Assembly (NCBI GenBank): GCA_020636405.1
Contig: JACJXW010000009.1
Coordinates: 310,001 to 374,000, forward strand
Direction of reading: 5' to 3'
DNA: 64,000 nt
DNA from: Lewinellaceae bacterium
GTDB lineage: Bacteria; Bacteroidota; Bacteroidia; Chitinophagales; Saprospiraceae
Position numbers and translations under genes: made by a program
The notes under the pieces: model-generated
Database searches by the model: none
Told to the model about the DNA's origin: nothing
What the model saw: the letters and a program-made list of their open reading frames with translations, nothing else
Part shown: positions 1 to 7,849 of the stretch, piece by piece
How the letters are laid out: every line of letters starts with the position of its first letter
Position numbering within the stretch: position 1 is the first letter of the stretch

Positions 1-1183
1 AATCGCTTAATATCCAGATCTGATTGGGATTATTATCCATACATTCCCACAGTAGGATATTGTTGCCGTTCTGCAGGCCGCCACCTCGGTTATCAATGCA
101 CTTGTTCAGCGCTTTGTTTAATTGAATAGTGTGTAAGGTATAAGGAAAAGGGGCGATCTCCCAGGCTCGTTCCAGGGAACTAATACCGAAGACCTTGATC
201 TCGCCATGACTGGGCTCCATTGTTGGGTCATTTTTCCACCGGAGGGTAAAGGCAGGATTAAGGTAAGTATTGTCGATATAGCTTCCTGCACCCCCGCCAT
301 TGTAACCTTCTCCGCCACCGCCACCGCCGGAATAACCACCGCCGCCACCGCCGGCCCCGTCACGCATAAATCCCTCATTATAACCAGATCCGCCTCCGCC
401 AAATCCATAACCGCCTTCGAGATGATCACCACTACCACTGGATGAACCTCCTACCGGCTCTCCGGCAGCGTTCATCCCGGCAGCGCCGTCCGAGTCGTAT
501 TTCTTATAACCTGTGGGATGGCTCGCACCTCCCTTATCGTAAGCGTGCAGGCCGGAGCCATAAGCGCCGCCACCGGCGCCCCCATCCGTCTTGCCATCTA
601 TGGCTCCCATGCCGTCAGTGCCGCCGGCAGATGTATCACTGGTGTATTTACCTGCATTATCCGGATCATTTCCGGAACCGTAACCGTTCTCCCAGATGTT
701 GGCGCTACTGCCGGTGTGATCTTTTCCGGCGCCGCCGCCACCGCCGGCTACCATCAGGATATGCCAATTGGTCGAATCTTTTCCAAGCCAGGCTACTGCG
801 GTACCACCGCCACCACTGCCGAACTGCCCCCGGCTGCGTCCGCTACGGCCGGGAATGAAACGCAGGGTAGAACCTGGCCTTAATTCCCCAGGATTACTCC
901 CAATCGGGATGAGCGCCCAGAGTTCGGCGCCACCGCCGCCGCCTTTTCCCACATTATTGCCGGCGCCGCCGTCTCCACCCCTGGCATACACATAAAGTAT
1001 TTTGCTCGTAACGTTCTGCGGAAGGATATAGTCATAATAGTGGGTGGCATCTGATTCTGAATAGGTTAAAGTCGTATTGACCATGTTGAGAGAGGGCTGG
1101 CCGCTTGCCGCCATACTCGACAGCAGCAGGAAATACAGGGCCAGGTACCTGGCTATTTTGAACTGGTTCTTTAACTTTTTCAT
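1..1183 (-). CDS. Secreted glycine-rich (ALK-GRD-like) protein with ricin-type lectin C-terminus, partial
   Basis: The gene runs off the left edge; 394 codons are visible from the ATG at 1181-1183 with no stop. Residues 1-28 form a signal peptide (MKKLKNQFK start, core LALYFLLLSS). Residues about 60-320 are packed with glycine runs such as GGGGGGYSGGGGGG and VAGGGGGAG, the pattern of the glycine-rich region of ALK/LTK receptors (Pfam Gly_rich family). From about residue 350 a beta-trefoil lectin repeat begins (LNKALNKCIDNRGGG, then NQIW as the QxW motif) and is cut by the window end. It is a paralog of the gene at 4485-5528, which ends without a lectin domain. A tandem AraC-type operator lies about 100 bp upstream. 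The domain reading comes from visible motifs; the surface or adhesive role is inference. Confidence 0.82.
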   Translation of the reverse strand, partial: MKKLKNQFKIARYLALYFLLLSSMAASGQPSLNMVNTTLTYSESDATHYYDYILPQNVTSKILYVYARGGDGGAGNNVGKGGGGGAELWALIPIGSNPGELRPGSTLRFIPGRSGRSRGQFGSGGGGTAVAWLGKDSTNWHILMVAGGGGGAGKDHTGSSANIWENGYGSGNDPDNAGKYTSDTSAGGTDGMGAIDGKTDGGAGGGAYGSGLHAYDKGGASHPTGYKKYDSDGAAGMNAAGEPVGGSSSGSGDHLEGGYGFGGGGSGYNEGFMRDGAGGGGGGYSGGGGGGEGYNGGGAGSYIDNTYLNPAFTLRWKNDPTMEPSHGEIKVFGISSLERAWEIAPFPYTLHTIQLNKALNKCIDNRGGGLQNGNNILLWECMDNNPNQIWILSD

Positions 1184-1242
1184 TTTAATCGTTTTTTTTC
1201 TTTTAGACTTTTTTCTGACTCTTGTTCGAAAATGTACCTAAT

Positions 1243-1307
1243 GCAAAAGTGCAGCGGATAAGCTTGAAGTTTTTGCATCATTGTTTTGAATAATTGGACT
1301 ATTGTTT
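1243..1307 (-). promoter_or_regulatory. Tandem AraC-type operator and -7-like box upstream of the glycine-rich gene
   Basis: Two copies of an ATTGTTT core lie on the + strand, at 1280 (TCATTGTTTTGAA) and 1301 (GGACTATTGTTTAAA), 21 bp apart. On the minus strand a CACTTTTGC box (plus 1243-1250) follows the proximal copy, its CTTT starting 31 bp away. The same arrangement occurs at 5681-5746, 7775-7839 and 9724-9829. A spacing of 21 bp matches the half-site spacing known for AraC-family activators. That the regulator encoded at 9143-9664 is the binder is inference. Confidence 0.6.
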
Positions 1308-1364
1308 AAAAGGAATTGGGCGAAAAAAATGCTCCGGCACATTACTAAGTAGTCGGGCATATTT

Positions 1365-1528
1365 AGAGTGTGTTCAAATTTCGTTTTTGGAGATGAAAAT
1401 AGTCCGTTTTTTGGTTAGACAAGGCGCCGAAACGGGAGCATACCCATAGGTACGTGACTGTTTCGGCAACGAAGTATAAGCGAAAAAGGGGCATTTTCAA
1501 CCCGAAGTATGAAATTTGAACACACTCT
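1365..1528. repeat. 164-bp foldback (MITE-like) element with perfect 18-bp terminal inverted repeats
   Basis: AGAGTGTGTTCAAATTTC at 1365-1382 is exactly repeated in reverse complement at 1511-1528. The interior is also near-palindromic (GCCGAAAC/GTTTCGGC and GAAAAT/ATTTTC pairs), so the whole element could fold into one long hairpin. It has no coding capacity. A shorter relative with similar ends lies at 29529-29588. I could not define a convincing target duplication. Confidence 0.7.
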
Positions 1529-1556
1529 TTATTCACGTATAAAAAGGCAGGTTCAA

Positions 1557-1624
1557 TTTAAGCGGCAATGGGAAATTGCCGCTTAAAGAGGGCTTCAAGC
1601 GCTAATTTTCCATTAGCGCTTGAA
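1557..1624. repeat. Two adjacent REP-like hairpins
   Basis: Two perfect 13-bp stems with 5-nt loops stand 6 bp apart: TTTAAGCGGCAAT/ATTGCCGCTTAAA (1557-1587, loop GGGAA) and TTCAAGCGCTAAT/ATTAGCGCTTGAA (1594-1624, loop TTTCC). A third member with loop TTCCC is at 48802-48832. They lie 3' of the symporter gene (end 1730) and could end its transcript, but the shared stem consensus TTyAAGCGsyAAT points to a repeat family rather than simple terminators. Confidence 0.7.
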
Positions 1625-1729
1625 TTATTACTTACTTAAGCGGTATGCAATTATTGATAGTACACCGCTAAGCTCTGAACCGAAGTATTTTCAACGGTTT
1701 AGAGGAAAGCTTTATTCACTATCGCAGGG

Positions 1730-3391
1730 CTATATACGCTCCGGATAACGCATATCCTCCACCATCTCCTGAATACCGGCCGGGGGAGCCTCATAGAACC
1801 GCGCCACGGCGAGCGTAACCACAAAGCTCAGGATCATGCCCGGTAATCCAACCCCCTGAGCGGAAATGCCGAACAGGTAATCCTCCGGATCCCCGCCCAT
1901 AAACCGGAAGTAAACGATGTACGACAGCGAAAATGCCAATCCGGCCAGCATCCCGGCTATGACCCCTTGCTTATTCATTTTCTTAGAAAAGACCCCCAGG
2001 AAAATGGCGGGAAACAGAGCCGAAGCCGCAATGCCGAAGGCCAGCGCGATGGTTTCCATAACGAAACCGGGCGGATGGATCCCGAAATAGATGCCCACGC
2101 CAATGGCGAAGGTGGAACAGATCCTCGCTGCCAGCAGTTCCTGCCGGTCAGACATACGGGGCGCGAATTGCTTTTTCAGCAGATCGTGAGAAATGGCGGT
2201 GGAGATGACCAGCAACAGCCCCGCCGCCGTGGATAAAGCAGCGGCCAGCCCGCCGGCCGCAACCAGGGCAATCACCCAGGCCGGTAATTGGGCGATCTCG
2301 GGGCTGGCCAGAAAAAGAATATCCCGGTCGATGGCCAGTTCATTATTTGCTCCGGCCAGATATTGAATGATGCCGTCTCCGTTCAGGTCAGTATATTTGA
2401 TCAGGCCGATGCCTTCCCAGGTGTTAAACCACTGGGGTACATTGGCGTAAGGCTGATGGTTGATCGCTTCCAGAAAATAGGTTCTTGCAAAAGCCCCTAC
2501 CGCCGGGATACACAGGAAGAGGATGGTGATGAACAACAAGGCATAGCCGACCGACTTGCGGGCGTCACTGACTTTCGGGACCGTAAAAAACCGGATGATC
2601 ACATGGGGCATACCGGCCGTCCCGATCATGAGCGTGAGGGCCATGGCGGTCAGGTTGAGGGTGGCGCTTCGTTGAGCGGTAAATTCCCTGAAGCCGAACT
2701 CTTTTTCCAACCCATTGAGCCGATCGATAAAATGGACGCTGCCATCCGCTACCGTATCACCCAGGCCTAAAAAGGGAATGGGGTTATTGGTCAGTAGAAT
2801 AGAAAGAAAGATGGAAGGGACCAAAAAAGCGAAGATCAGCACACAATACTGAGCTACCTGCGTGTAGGTAATCCCCTTCATGCCGCCCCAAACCGCATAA
2901 AGGAAAACGATGCCGGCGCCTACATAAACCCCCGTATCAATACTCATCTCCAAAAAGCGGGAAAAGACGACTCCAACTCCCCGCATTTGTCCGGCCAGGT
3001 AAGTGAACGAAATAATCGTCGCACAGATGACCGCAAGGGTCCGGGCCGTATTGGAATAGTAGCGATCGCCAATAAAAGCGGGGATGGTATATTTCCCGAA
3101 TTTTCTCAGATACGGAGCGATCAGCAAGGCTAGCAATACAAACCCTCCGGATCCGCCCAACAAATAAACCGCTCCGTCATAGCCCATGAAGGAAACGATG
3201 CCCGGCAGAGAGATAAAGGTTGCCGCCGACATCCAGTCGGCAGCCGTGGCCATTCCATTGGCCAATGGAGAAACACCGCTGCCGGCTACGTAAAAATCGT
3301 GAGTCGAGCTGGCTTTACTCCCATAGGCGATGATAGCGTACAAGGTGAAAGAAGCGCCTACGAAGATCAGGGTCAGGGTTTGGACTTCCAT
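1730..3391 (-). CDS. Sodium:solute symporter large subunit (VC_2705-type SSS family)
   Basis: This 553-residue inner-membrane protein of the solute:sodium symporter family imports a small organic acid or similar solute with Na+. Hydrophobic segments suggest about 13 membrane helices; SSS-type signatures include the YVAGSGVSPLANGMATAADW region near residue 35 and the GGMKGITYTQVAQY region near residue 170. A long loop with a LNGDGIIQY stretch is typical of the VC_2705-like/ActP-related branch. The small DUF4212 subunit is encoded 4 bp upstream, which defines this two-component type. It is the last gene of a putative four-gene run (glycine-rich protein, methyltransferase, small subunit, large subunit). 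The substrate cannot be read from sequence; acetate-like carboxylates are only a guess. Confidence 0.9.
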   Translation of the reverse strand: MEVQTLTLIFVGASFTLYAIIAYGSKASSTHDFYVAGSGVSPLANGMATAADWMSAATFISLPGIVSFMGYDGAVYLLGGSGGFVLLALLIAPYLRKFGKYTIPAFIGDRYYSNTARTLAVICATIISFTYLAGQMRGVGVVFSRFLEMSIDTGVYVGAGIVFLYAVWGGMKGITYTQVAQYCVLIFAFLVPSIFLSILLTNNPIPFLGLGDTVADGSVHFIDRLNGLEKEFGFREFTAQRSATLNLTAMALTLMIGTAGMPHVIIRFFTVPKVSDARKSVGYALLFITILFLCIPAVGAFARTYFLEAINHQPYANVPQWFNTWEGIGLIKYTDLNGDGIIQYLAGANNELAIDRDILFLASPEIAQLPAWVIALVAAGGLAAALSTAAGLLLVISTAISHDLLKKQFAPRMSDRQELLAARICSTFAIGVGIYFGIHPPGFVMETIALAFGIAASALFPAIFLGVFSKKMNKQGVIAGMLAGLAFSLSYIVYFRFMGGDPEDYLFGISAQGVGLPGMILSFVVTLAVARFYEAPPAGIQEMVEDMRYPERI

Positions 3392-3395
3392 GGGA

Positions 3396-3644
3396 TTATC
3401 GGTTTTCGGCTCTAAATTGTCTGTCTAATCGGTTCATCAGCCGGACGTACACGAAGATCAGGAGTACAAATACGATCATAGAACCCTGCATAGCAAACCA
3501 AAAACCCAATGGGAAACCGCCCAGCTTAATGGCATTCAGCTGATGGACGAAAACGATCGAACATAAAATGCTAACCGCAAACCATATGCTTAAAAGCACC
3601 AGGAGGTATTTGGTCTTCGTTTGCCAGTATTTTTTCTTGTCCAT
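3396..3644 (-). CDS. DUF4212 symporter small subunit
   Basis: This 82-residue protein has a charged N-terminus (MDKKKYWQ), two membrane segments (about residues 14-33 and 45-66) and a basic tail ending RLDRQFRAENR. This is the DUF4212 architecture, known as the small partner of VC_2705-type sodium/substrate symporters. The large subunit starts 4 bp after its stop and the methyltransferase stop lies 9 bp before its start, so translation is probably coupled. Assignment rests on size, topology and the diagnostic neighbour. Confidence 0.88.
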   Translation of the reverse strand: MDKKKYWQTKTKYLLVLLSIWFAVSILCSIVFVHQLNAIKLGGFPLGFWFAMQGSMIVFVLLIFVYVRLMNRLDRQFRAENR

Positions 3645-3653
3645 TTTCTTACT

Positions 3654-4457
3654 TTAATTTTTTGATTTCACCGCCGAAACCTGAAATATCCTCGGCAGGC
3701 TCATGATCGTAAGTTCATCAGCCCGGAACGCTTTCAGCTCCCGGACCGTTTCCCTGATCTCCGCTTCCCCGGCCAGGCCTTCCTGCAGAAGGGCGCCCGC
3801 AATGCCCTCCATGGTAATTTCAGCCATTAACTTCCCTTCTTCCTGGGTATGGACAGGCTGCACGACCTGGACGGAGATCTCCTGAAACCCCGCCTGCTGC
3901 AGCAATTGATGCAACTTCCGGCCAATATTGGCGTCCGCTCCGCGGGCTTCCAGCAAGGATTGGTACAAGCGCACATAGGCATCAAAAGCATCAGAGGCGG
4001 GATAGCAGAAGTGCCCGGAAAAATCGGTGTCTTCCAGCAGTACCCGGCCACCGGGAACCAGCCCTCTGAAGATATTGTCCAATACCTTAGCCGGATCATG
4101 TAGATGAGAAAGCAAAAAGCGGGAATAGACGGCATGATAGCTGTCAATATCGGCAAGATCGTAGGCGTCGAAACGGCCGAATTGTATGTTTTTCGCCTGT
4201 TGACGGCGGGCCGCTTCCTGTGCCGAGGAGATGTTTACTGAGTCCATGTCGAGGCCGGAAATCTCGCCCCGGCCCTGCATGCGTTTGGCAATGTCGAGGG
4301 TTACTGTTCCACCGCCGCATCCGAGGTCCAGACAACTGCCGAAGAAGGCCGATTGGTGGCGATCCAGGAACCCGCCGGTTGTGGCGCCTACCGTGCGGGA
4401 CAGGATGGCCAGCCGCTCATTGCCCGCTTTACCACCGTGGATGGAATATTCGTTCAT
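3654..4457 (-). CDS. Class I SAM-dependent methyltransferase
   Basis: The protein has a Rossmann-type methyltransferase core. Motif I is LDLGCGGGTVTLDIA near residue 45, followed by an acidic SAM-binding position (ISGLDMD) and a post-motif block FLLSHLHDPAKVLDN. The ATG at 4455-4457 was chosen because the conserved-looking NEYSIHGGKAGNERL begins there. A TTG at 4482-4484, directly after the stop of the upstream gene, would add nine residues. The substrate is unknown; the fold family also contains ubiquinone/menaquinone-type and small-molecule methyltransferases. It sits between a secreted glycine-rich protein and a Na+ symporter, apparently in one transcript, and nothing in the sequence links it to modification of either. 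Confidence 0.82.
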   Translation of the reverse strand: MNEYSIHGGKAGNERLAILSRTVGATTGGFLDRHQSAFFGSCLDLGCGGGTVTLDIAKRMQGRGEISGLDMDSVNISSAQEAARRQQAKNIQFGRFDAYDLADIDSYHAVYSRFLLSHLHDPAKVLDNIFRGLVPGGRVLLEDTDFSGHFCYPASDAFDAYVRLYQSLLEARGADANIGRKLHQLLQQAGFQEISVQVVQPVHTQEEGKLMAEITMEGIAGALLQEGLAGEAEIRETVRELKAFRADELTIMSLPRIFQVSAVKSKN

Positions 4458-4484
4458 CAGATGGACATTTTCAGTTGTTAACAA

Positions 4485-5528
4485 TCATTCGCCTTTTAGG
4501 AACTTATACCGGATATAGCCATCACCAGTATTATTGGTATTTCCGTTCTCGATCACTTCAACCTTGTCCGGGAAAAAGCCCGTTTTATTTACAAAACTTC
4601 CACCGCCGCCGCCGCCGTATCCTTGCATGCCGGCTCCGCCGCCGGAATAACCGCCACCGCCGCCACCGCCTTCCAGGCCGGAACCACCGCCGCCAAAGCC
4701 CCACCCTCCTTGGTGGCCTTCTTTATCGATGCCTCCCAGGCCTCCCAGCGGTTGTCCGTTAAGCCGGTAATCCTTCCAGCCGGCAGTGCCGTGGTAGAGT
4801 ACGCCCTGCGTATGCACACCATCATCAAATGCGCCGCCACCACCGCCGGTGCGCTCATTAGAATGCCCGCCACGGCCTTGCTCTCCGCCCTTGGCCATCA
4901 AATCCCTGTAGTGTTGGCCGCCCAAACCGTTTTCTGTGGAAGCGCCAGGATATCCGGCATTCCATTCCATTTCATTAGGGCCGTCCGGAAAGCGCACCGC
5001 GCCGCCGCCACCGCCGCCGGCAACCATCAGGATGGCCCAGGCCGTGCCGCTGTCTTTAGAAATCAATATAGCGGTACCGCCACCGCCGCCGGCACCGTAC
5101 CCACCGCTGTTCAGCAAGTCATACTTGGCCCAGTGCCCGCGGTTGCCGATGACGAAACGCAGGATCGCTCCGGGAGGTATGCTGCGGCCACGGCCAACGG
5201 AATAGATCGCGGTGGCCATGGCGCCTTCCCCTCCGTTGACCCGTTTGGTACGTACCGTTTCGAAATGATCGTGATATTGATACTCTATCCAGCCACCGTC
5301 GGCGCCTACCGCCTCCAGGATAAGCTGATCACCATCCGCTTGTTCGGGAACGAAGTAATCTACAAACCGTTCTCCGTTGGCCAGCACGGTTTGTACCTTC
5401 CCGTCGGTAATAAGTGGTTGAGTATTTTCCTGCGCGATCACTGATCCAAAACAGAAGAATAGCCCCAAAACGGTGTAAAATCTTCCTGAAGTGATACTGG
5501 CTGGTTTGTCGTTAAGAAGTTGTCGCAT
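4485..5528 (-). CDS. Secreted glycine-rich protein (ALK-GRD-like)
   Basis: This 347-residue exported protein has a signal segment around residues 15-33 (FYTVLGLFFCFGSVIAQ). A beta-rich head (residues ~35-115) is followed by a glycine-rich domain with runs such as VAGGGGGGAV, TGGGGGAF, GWGFGGGGSG, GGGGGGGYSGGG and YGGGGGGSFVNK, and the end is GDGYIRYKFLKGE. Order and spacing of these runs recall the ALK/LTK extracellular glycine-rich region, known to pack polyglycine helices. No lectin domain follows, unlike its paralog at the left edge. It heads the operon with the methyltransferase and symporter genes, about 190 bp below a tandem AraC-type operator. The antisense strand reads open because GGN codons are CCN; those frames are not genes. 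Function is unknown; surface structure is likely. Confidence 0.85.
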   Translation of the reverse strand: MRQLLNDKPASITSGRFYTVLGLFFCFGSVIAQENTQPLITDGKVQTVLANGERFVDYFVPEQADGDQLILEAVGADGGWIEYQYHDHFETVRTKRVNGGEGAMATAIYSVGRGRSIPPGAILRFVIGNRGHWAKYDLLNSGGYGAGGGGGTAILISKDSGTAWAILMVAGGGGGGAVRFPDGPNEMEWNAGYPGASTENGLGGQHYRDLMAKGGEQGRGGHSNERTGGGGGAFDDGVHTQGVLYHGTAGWKDYRLNGQPLGGLGGIDKEGHQGGWGFGGGGSGLEGGGGGGGYSGGGAGMQGYGGGGGGSFVNKTGFFPDKVEVIENGNTNNTGDGYIRYKFLKGE

Positions 5529-5571
5529 TTTATCCTGATTTTATGTTTTCAGTATGGTTATTTTCTAAGTA

Positions 5572-5676
5572 TTATACCCAAAGCAAAGTGGTTGGGAATT
5601 TGTTGAGCCTCAAATACTTTGCTTTGGGACAGGCCGACACGAAATAGTCTTCAAATCATTTCGTCGTCGGTATAAA
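5572..5676. repeat. Two-hairpin palindromic element in the leader/promoter region
   Basis: TTATACC and GGTATAA bracket two consecutive stems. The first is the perfect 13-bp CCCAAAGCAAAGT/ACTTTGCTTTGGG (5577-5589/5616-5628). The second is an imperfect stem CCGACACGAAAT/ATTTCGTCGTCGG. The element lies between the operator at 5715-5746 and the glycine-rich gene, so it would be in the 5' untranslated RNA if the -7-like box at 5681-5689 is used. It may be a MITE or a structured leader; the sequence alone does not decide. Confidence 0.5.
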
Positions 5677-5680
5677 TCGA

Positions 5681-5746
5681 GATAAAGATGCAGCTTGCCA
5701 GGCTGATCAATTTTGACTATTGTTTCAAGTTTTAGGATTATTGTTT
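5681..5746 (-). promoter_or_regulatory. Tandem AraC-type operator and -7-like box upstream of glycine-rich operon
   Basis: Cores GACTATTGTTTCAAG (ATTGTTT at 5719) and GGATTATTGTTTAATC (at 5740) are 21 bp apart. The minus-strand box CATCTTTATC (plus 5681-5690) has its CTTT starting 32 bp from the proximal core. The box is nearly identical to that upstream of the secretin gene. Confidence 0.6.
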
Positions 5747-5923
5747 AATCGCATTGATCGTATATTCAGGCCTTTAGCAGGTGGGAAAGAAAGGCGGGGA
5801 AAAGATCTGCGAACAGCCTCCTCCCCGCAAAATCAATGATACTTCTTTAGTGCTTGTTTGGAGGCAGGAAAAGTTTGGTTGGGTAGCTTCCATTTCGAAA
5901 GCATAACATCGTTAATCCGTAGG

Positions 5924-6613
5924 CTACTCCACCCGGATCTCTTCCGCCGCAGGCGCCTGATGGAAATTGCCGTCAGGATCAGTGACTTCGGCAACGGCCT
6001 GATAAACTCCGGCCGGGAGCTGCCCGGAAAAAAGGTTCGCTGCAAAAAGGTATTGTGTATTGCTTTGCCCCTCTTCCATGGCCGTCAGGATGACTTCCGT
6101 ACCGCCAGTTTCGTTTTTCAATAGTAGTTTCCCGGTGTATGCCCCGAAATTAGAGTTGAACAGGTCCTGCGCTTCCACCCGTATGGTAATCGTATCGGGC
6201 TCGGTTACAGCAAGCACCGTTTTGCTTAGGCTGACCGACTGGACCGTAGGGCTGCCGACCAGGGTAAAATCTGCCTCGAGGTTGGCATTGCCCAGAACCA
6301 GCTCCACCTGCTCAAAAACAGGCTGAAAGCCTATCTGGCTTATGGACAGGCTTACCTGGTCCCAGACTTCATTCAACTCATAGGCCCCTTCTGAATTTGT
6401 CGACGCGACGATGGTTGAGGGTGGGGAAATACCAGAGTTGTTTTCCGGAGCCTCAAAATTAGCCTCGATCTGGGCCCCTTTCAACGGGGAGCCATTGTTG
6501 TCAAATATGGCTCCGGAAATATTGCCGCGCACGGGGATAAAAACGGGGGGTCTTTCACAGGAAGTAAATAGCCCTGCTATAGATATCATGATGAGAAACA
6601 GTATCTTTTTCAT
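5924..6613 (-). CDS. Lipoprotein with carboxypeptidase-regulatory-like domain
   Basis: This 229-residue protein starts with a lipoprotein signal peptide (MKKILFLIMISIAGLFTSC, lipobox FTSC, Cys19). Residues ~30-115 resemble the CarboxypepD_reg/transthyretin-like fold (GNISGAIFDNNGSPLKGAQI and TNSEGAYELNEV). A second beta-sandwich-like part follows (TVQSVSLSKTVLAVTEPDTI to PDGNFHQAPAAEEIRVE). It is 31 bp downstream of the secretin gene on the same strand and so very likely co-transcribed. A secretin next to a lipoprotein recalls secretin-pilotin pairs, but this protein is larger than, and unlike, known pilotins, so that role is only a hypothesis. Confidence 0.75.
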   Translation of the reverse strand: MKKILFLIMISIAGLFTSCERPPVFIPVRGNISGAIFDNNGSPLKGAQIEANFEAPENNSGISPPSTIVASTNSEGAYELNEVWDQVSLSISQIGFQPVFEQVELVLGNANLEADFTLVGSPTVQSVSLSKTVLAVTEPDTITIRVEAQDLFNSNFGAYTGKLLLKNETGGTEVILTAMEEGQSNTQYLFAANLFSGQLPAGVYQAVAEVTDPDGNFHQAPAAEEIRVE

Positions 6614-6644
6614 GTCTTCAATTTTTTGAAAATTAGATTTTAGG

Positions 6645-7730
6645 CTAATTCCCCGAATTCCTTCGCCGGTTCTTTCGCATGGACTTTTTGGTGTTCTCGT
6701 ACCTTAGGAAACCGGGGTCCTCCTCGATAATTTCCTCGACTTCACGCTCAAAAGGGGTCATATCACGAATGTTTTTGTATTCGGACAGGTTGCCAATGGG
6801 ATGTAAATAAGGGGTTATATACATTACCCTTTCCACATAGTTGGTCACCTTTCGTTTTTTCTTGAACAACAGGCCTAAAAGCGGTATATCTTTCAGCACA
6901 GGTATTCCGCCATCCAGGTCATTGGTTTCCTCAAGAATGAGCCCGCCGATGATCAGTGTCTCACCGTCGCGCACGTCCACAGAGGTGTTGATCCTGTTTT
7001 CTTCGATGAGGAATTCCCCGGCGGAGGAAAAGGGCAGGAACTCGGATACCGTGCCATCAATGGACAGGTGGATCAACGAATCATGAGTCGGTACCGGGGT
7101 GATGAACATTTCAATGCCGGCGTCGATGTTCTGAAGAGTAGTGGTGACGCCGTTGATGGTCGCCGTCTCGAGCGTGACGGTCCGACGGTCTTTAATGCTG
7201 AGATGAGCCTCCGAGCCGCTCTCTACTACAAGGTGAGGATTGGTCATCACCTTAGCCCGGTCTTCTGCAACCAGGGCACGAACATTGACCTGGAAAGAAG
7301 GCGTCAGCTTGGTAACGGCATTGAAGCCGAAGGATAGGTCCCCACCCTGAGCACCAGCCGTATAATTGATGTCTTTGAAATTGCCGGTAGTACCCTGGGT
7401 GATGTCGATGCCCCATTCAAAATCGTTTTCGTGGAAATACTCGACCAGCATAAATTCAATGGTGACCATCATCTGCTGGACGTCGAGCAGTTCGAGTTGG
7501 CTGAAGGCCTCCTGGAGCTGCAGGGAGTCGCCGACGAGGATCAGGCGGTTGCCCTCATGATGGTCATAGATCTGCACATCGGGATTGACCTGCTGGAATT
7601 TTTGCAGCACCACATCTGAGACGAGGTTCTTGATCTTGTACTCCTTAACGATTCGCTGGGCAAATAACCCTCCCGGCTGCATGAGCCAGATAAGCAGCAC
7701 AAAGCCTGCTAAGAGATGTTTCGGTTTCAT
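6645..7730 (-). CDS. Orphan secretin-domain protein (GspD/PilQ-type C-terminal domain)
   Basis: The protein of 361 residues has a signal peptide (MKPKHLLAGFVLLIWLMQ, cleavage near GGLFA). A short N-domain follows (residues ~25-105; VVLQKFQQVNPDVQIYDHHEG). The secretin core starts at MMVTIEFMLVEYFHENDFEWG and contains RAKVMTNPHLVVESGSEA, then VRDGETLIIGGLILEE and GIPVLKDIPLLGLLF, hallmark motifs of the type II/III secretin domain. Frames extend upstream to 7973, but the ATG at 7728-7730 with a signal peptide is the credible start. At 361 residues it is much shorter than GspD or PilQ, and no other type II, III or IV pilus gene is nearby. A tandem AraC-type operator lies about 80-105 bp upstream. 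Confidence 0.85.
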   Translation of the reverse strand: MKPKHLLAGFVLLIWLMQPGGLFAQRIVKEYKIKNLVSDVVLQKFQQVNPDVQIYDHHEGNRLILVGDSLQLQEAFSQLELLDVQQMMVTIEFMLVEYFHENDFEWGIDITQGTTGNFKDINYTAGAQGGDLSFGFNAVTKLTPSFQVNVRALVAEDRAKVMTNPHLVVESGSEAHLSIKDRRTVTLETATINGVTTTLQNIDAGIEMFITPVPTHDSLIHLSIDGTVSEFLPFSSAGEFLIEENRINTSVDVRDGETLIIGGLILEETNDLDGGIPVLKDIPLLGLLFKKKRKVTNYVERVMYITPYLHPIGNLSEYKNIRDMTPFEREVEEIIEEDPGFLRYENTKKSMRKNRRRNSGN

Positions 7731-7774
7731 TTTTGTTGTATCATTGATTGTAAAATAATCGGACTTCTTTCCGG

Positions 7775-7839
7775 ATAAAGATCCGGGGAATTCGGCCGGC
7801 CGTTTTGGACTATTGTTTCGAAAAGCCGGAGTATTGTTC
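7775..7839 (-). promoter_or_regulatory. Tandem AraC-type operator and -7-like box upstream of secretin operon
   Basis: Cores GGACTATTGTTTCGA (ATTGTTT at 7812) and GGAGTATTGTTCACC (at 7833) stand 21 bp apart. The minus-strand box GATCTTTATCC has its CTTT 32 bp from the proximal core. The same box and spacing occur upstream of the glycine-rich operon at 5528. Confidence 0.6.
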
Positions 7840-7849
7840 ACCAGAATGC

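Noticed and set aside
118..995. Several Ala/Ile- or Pro-rich frames on both strands in the glycine-rich gene
   Set aside because: GGN/CCN codon repetition keeps other frames open; the minus-strand frame from 1183 has signal peptide and lectin motif.
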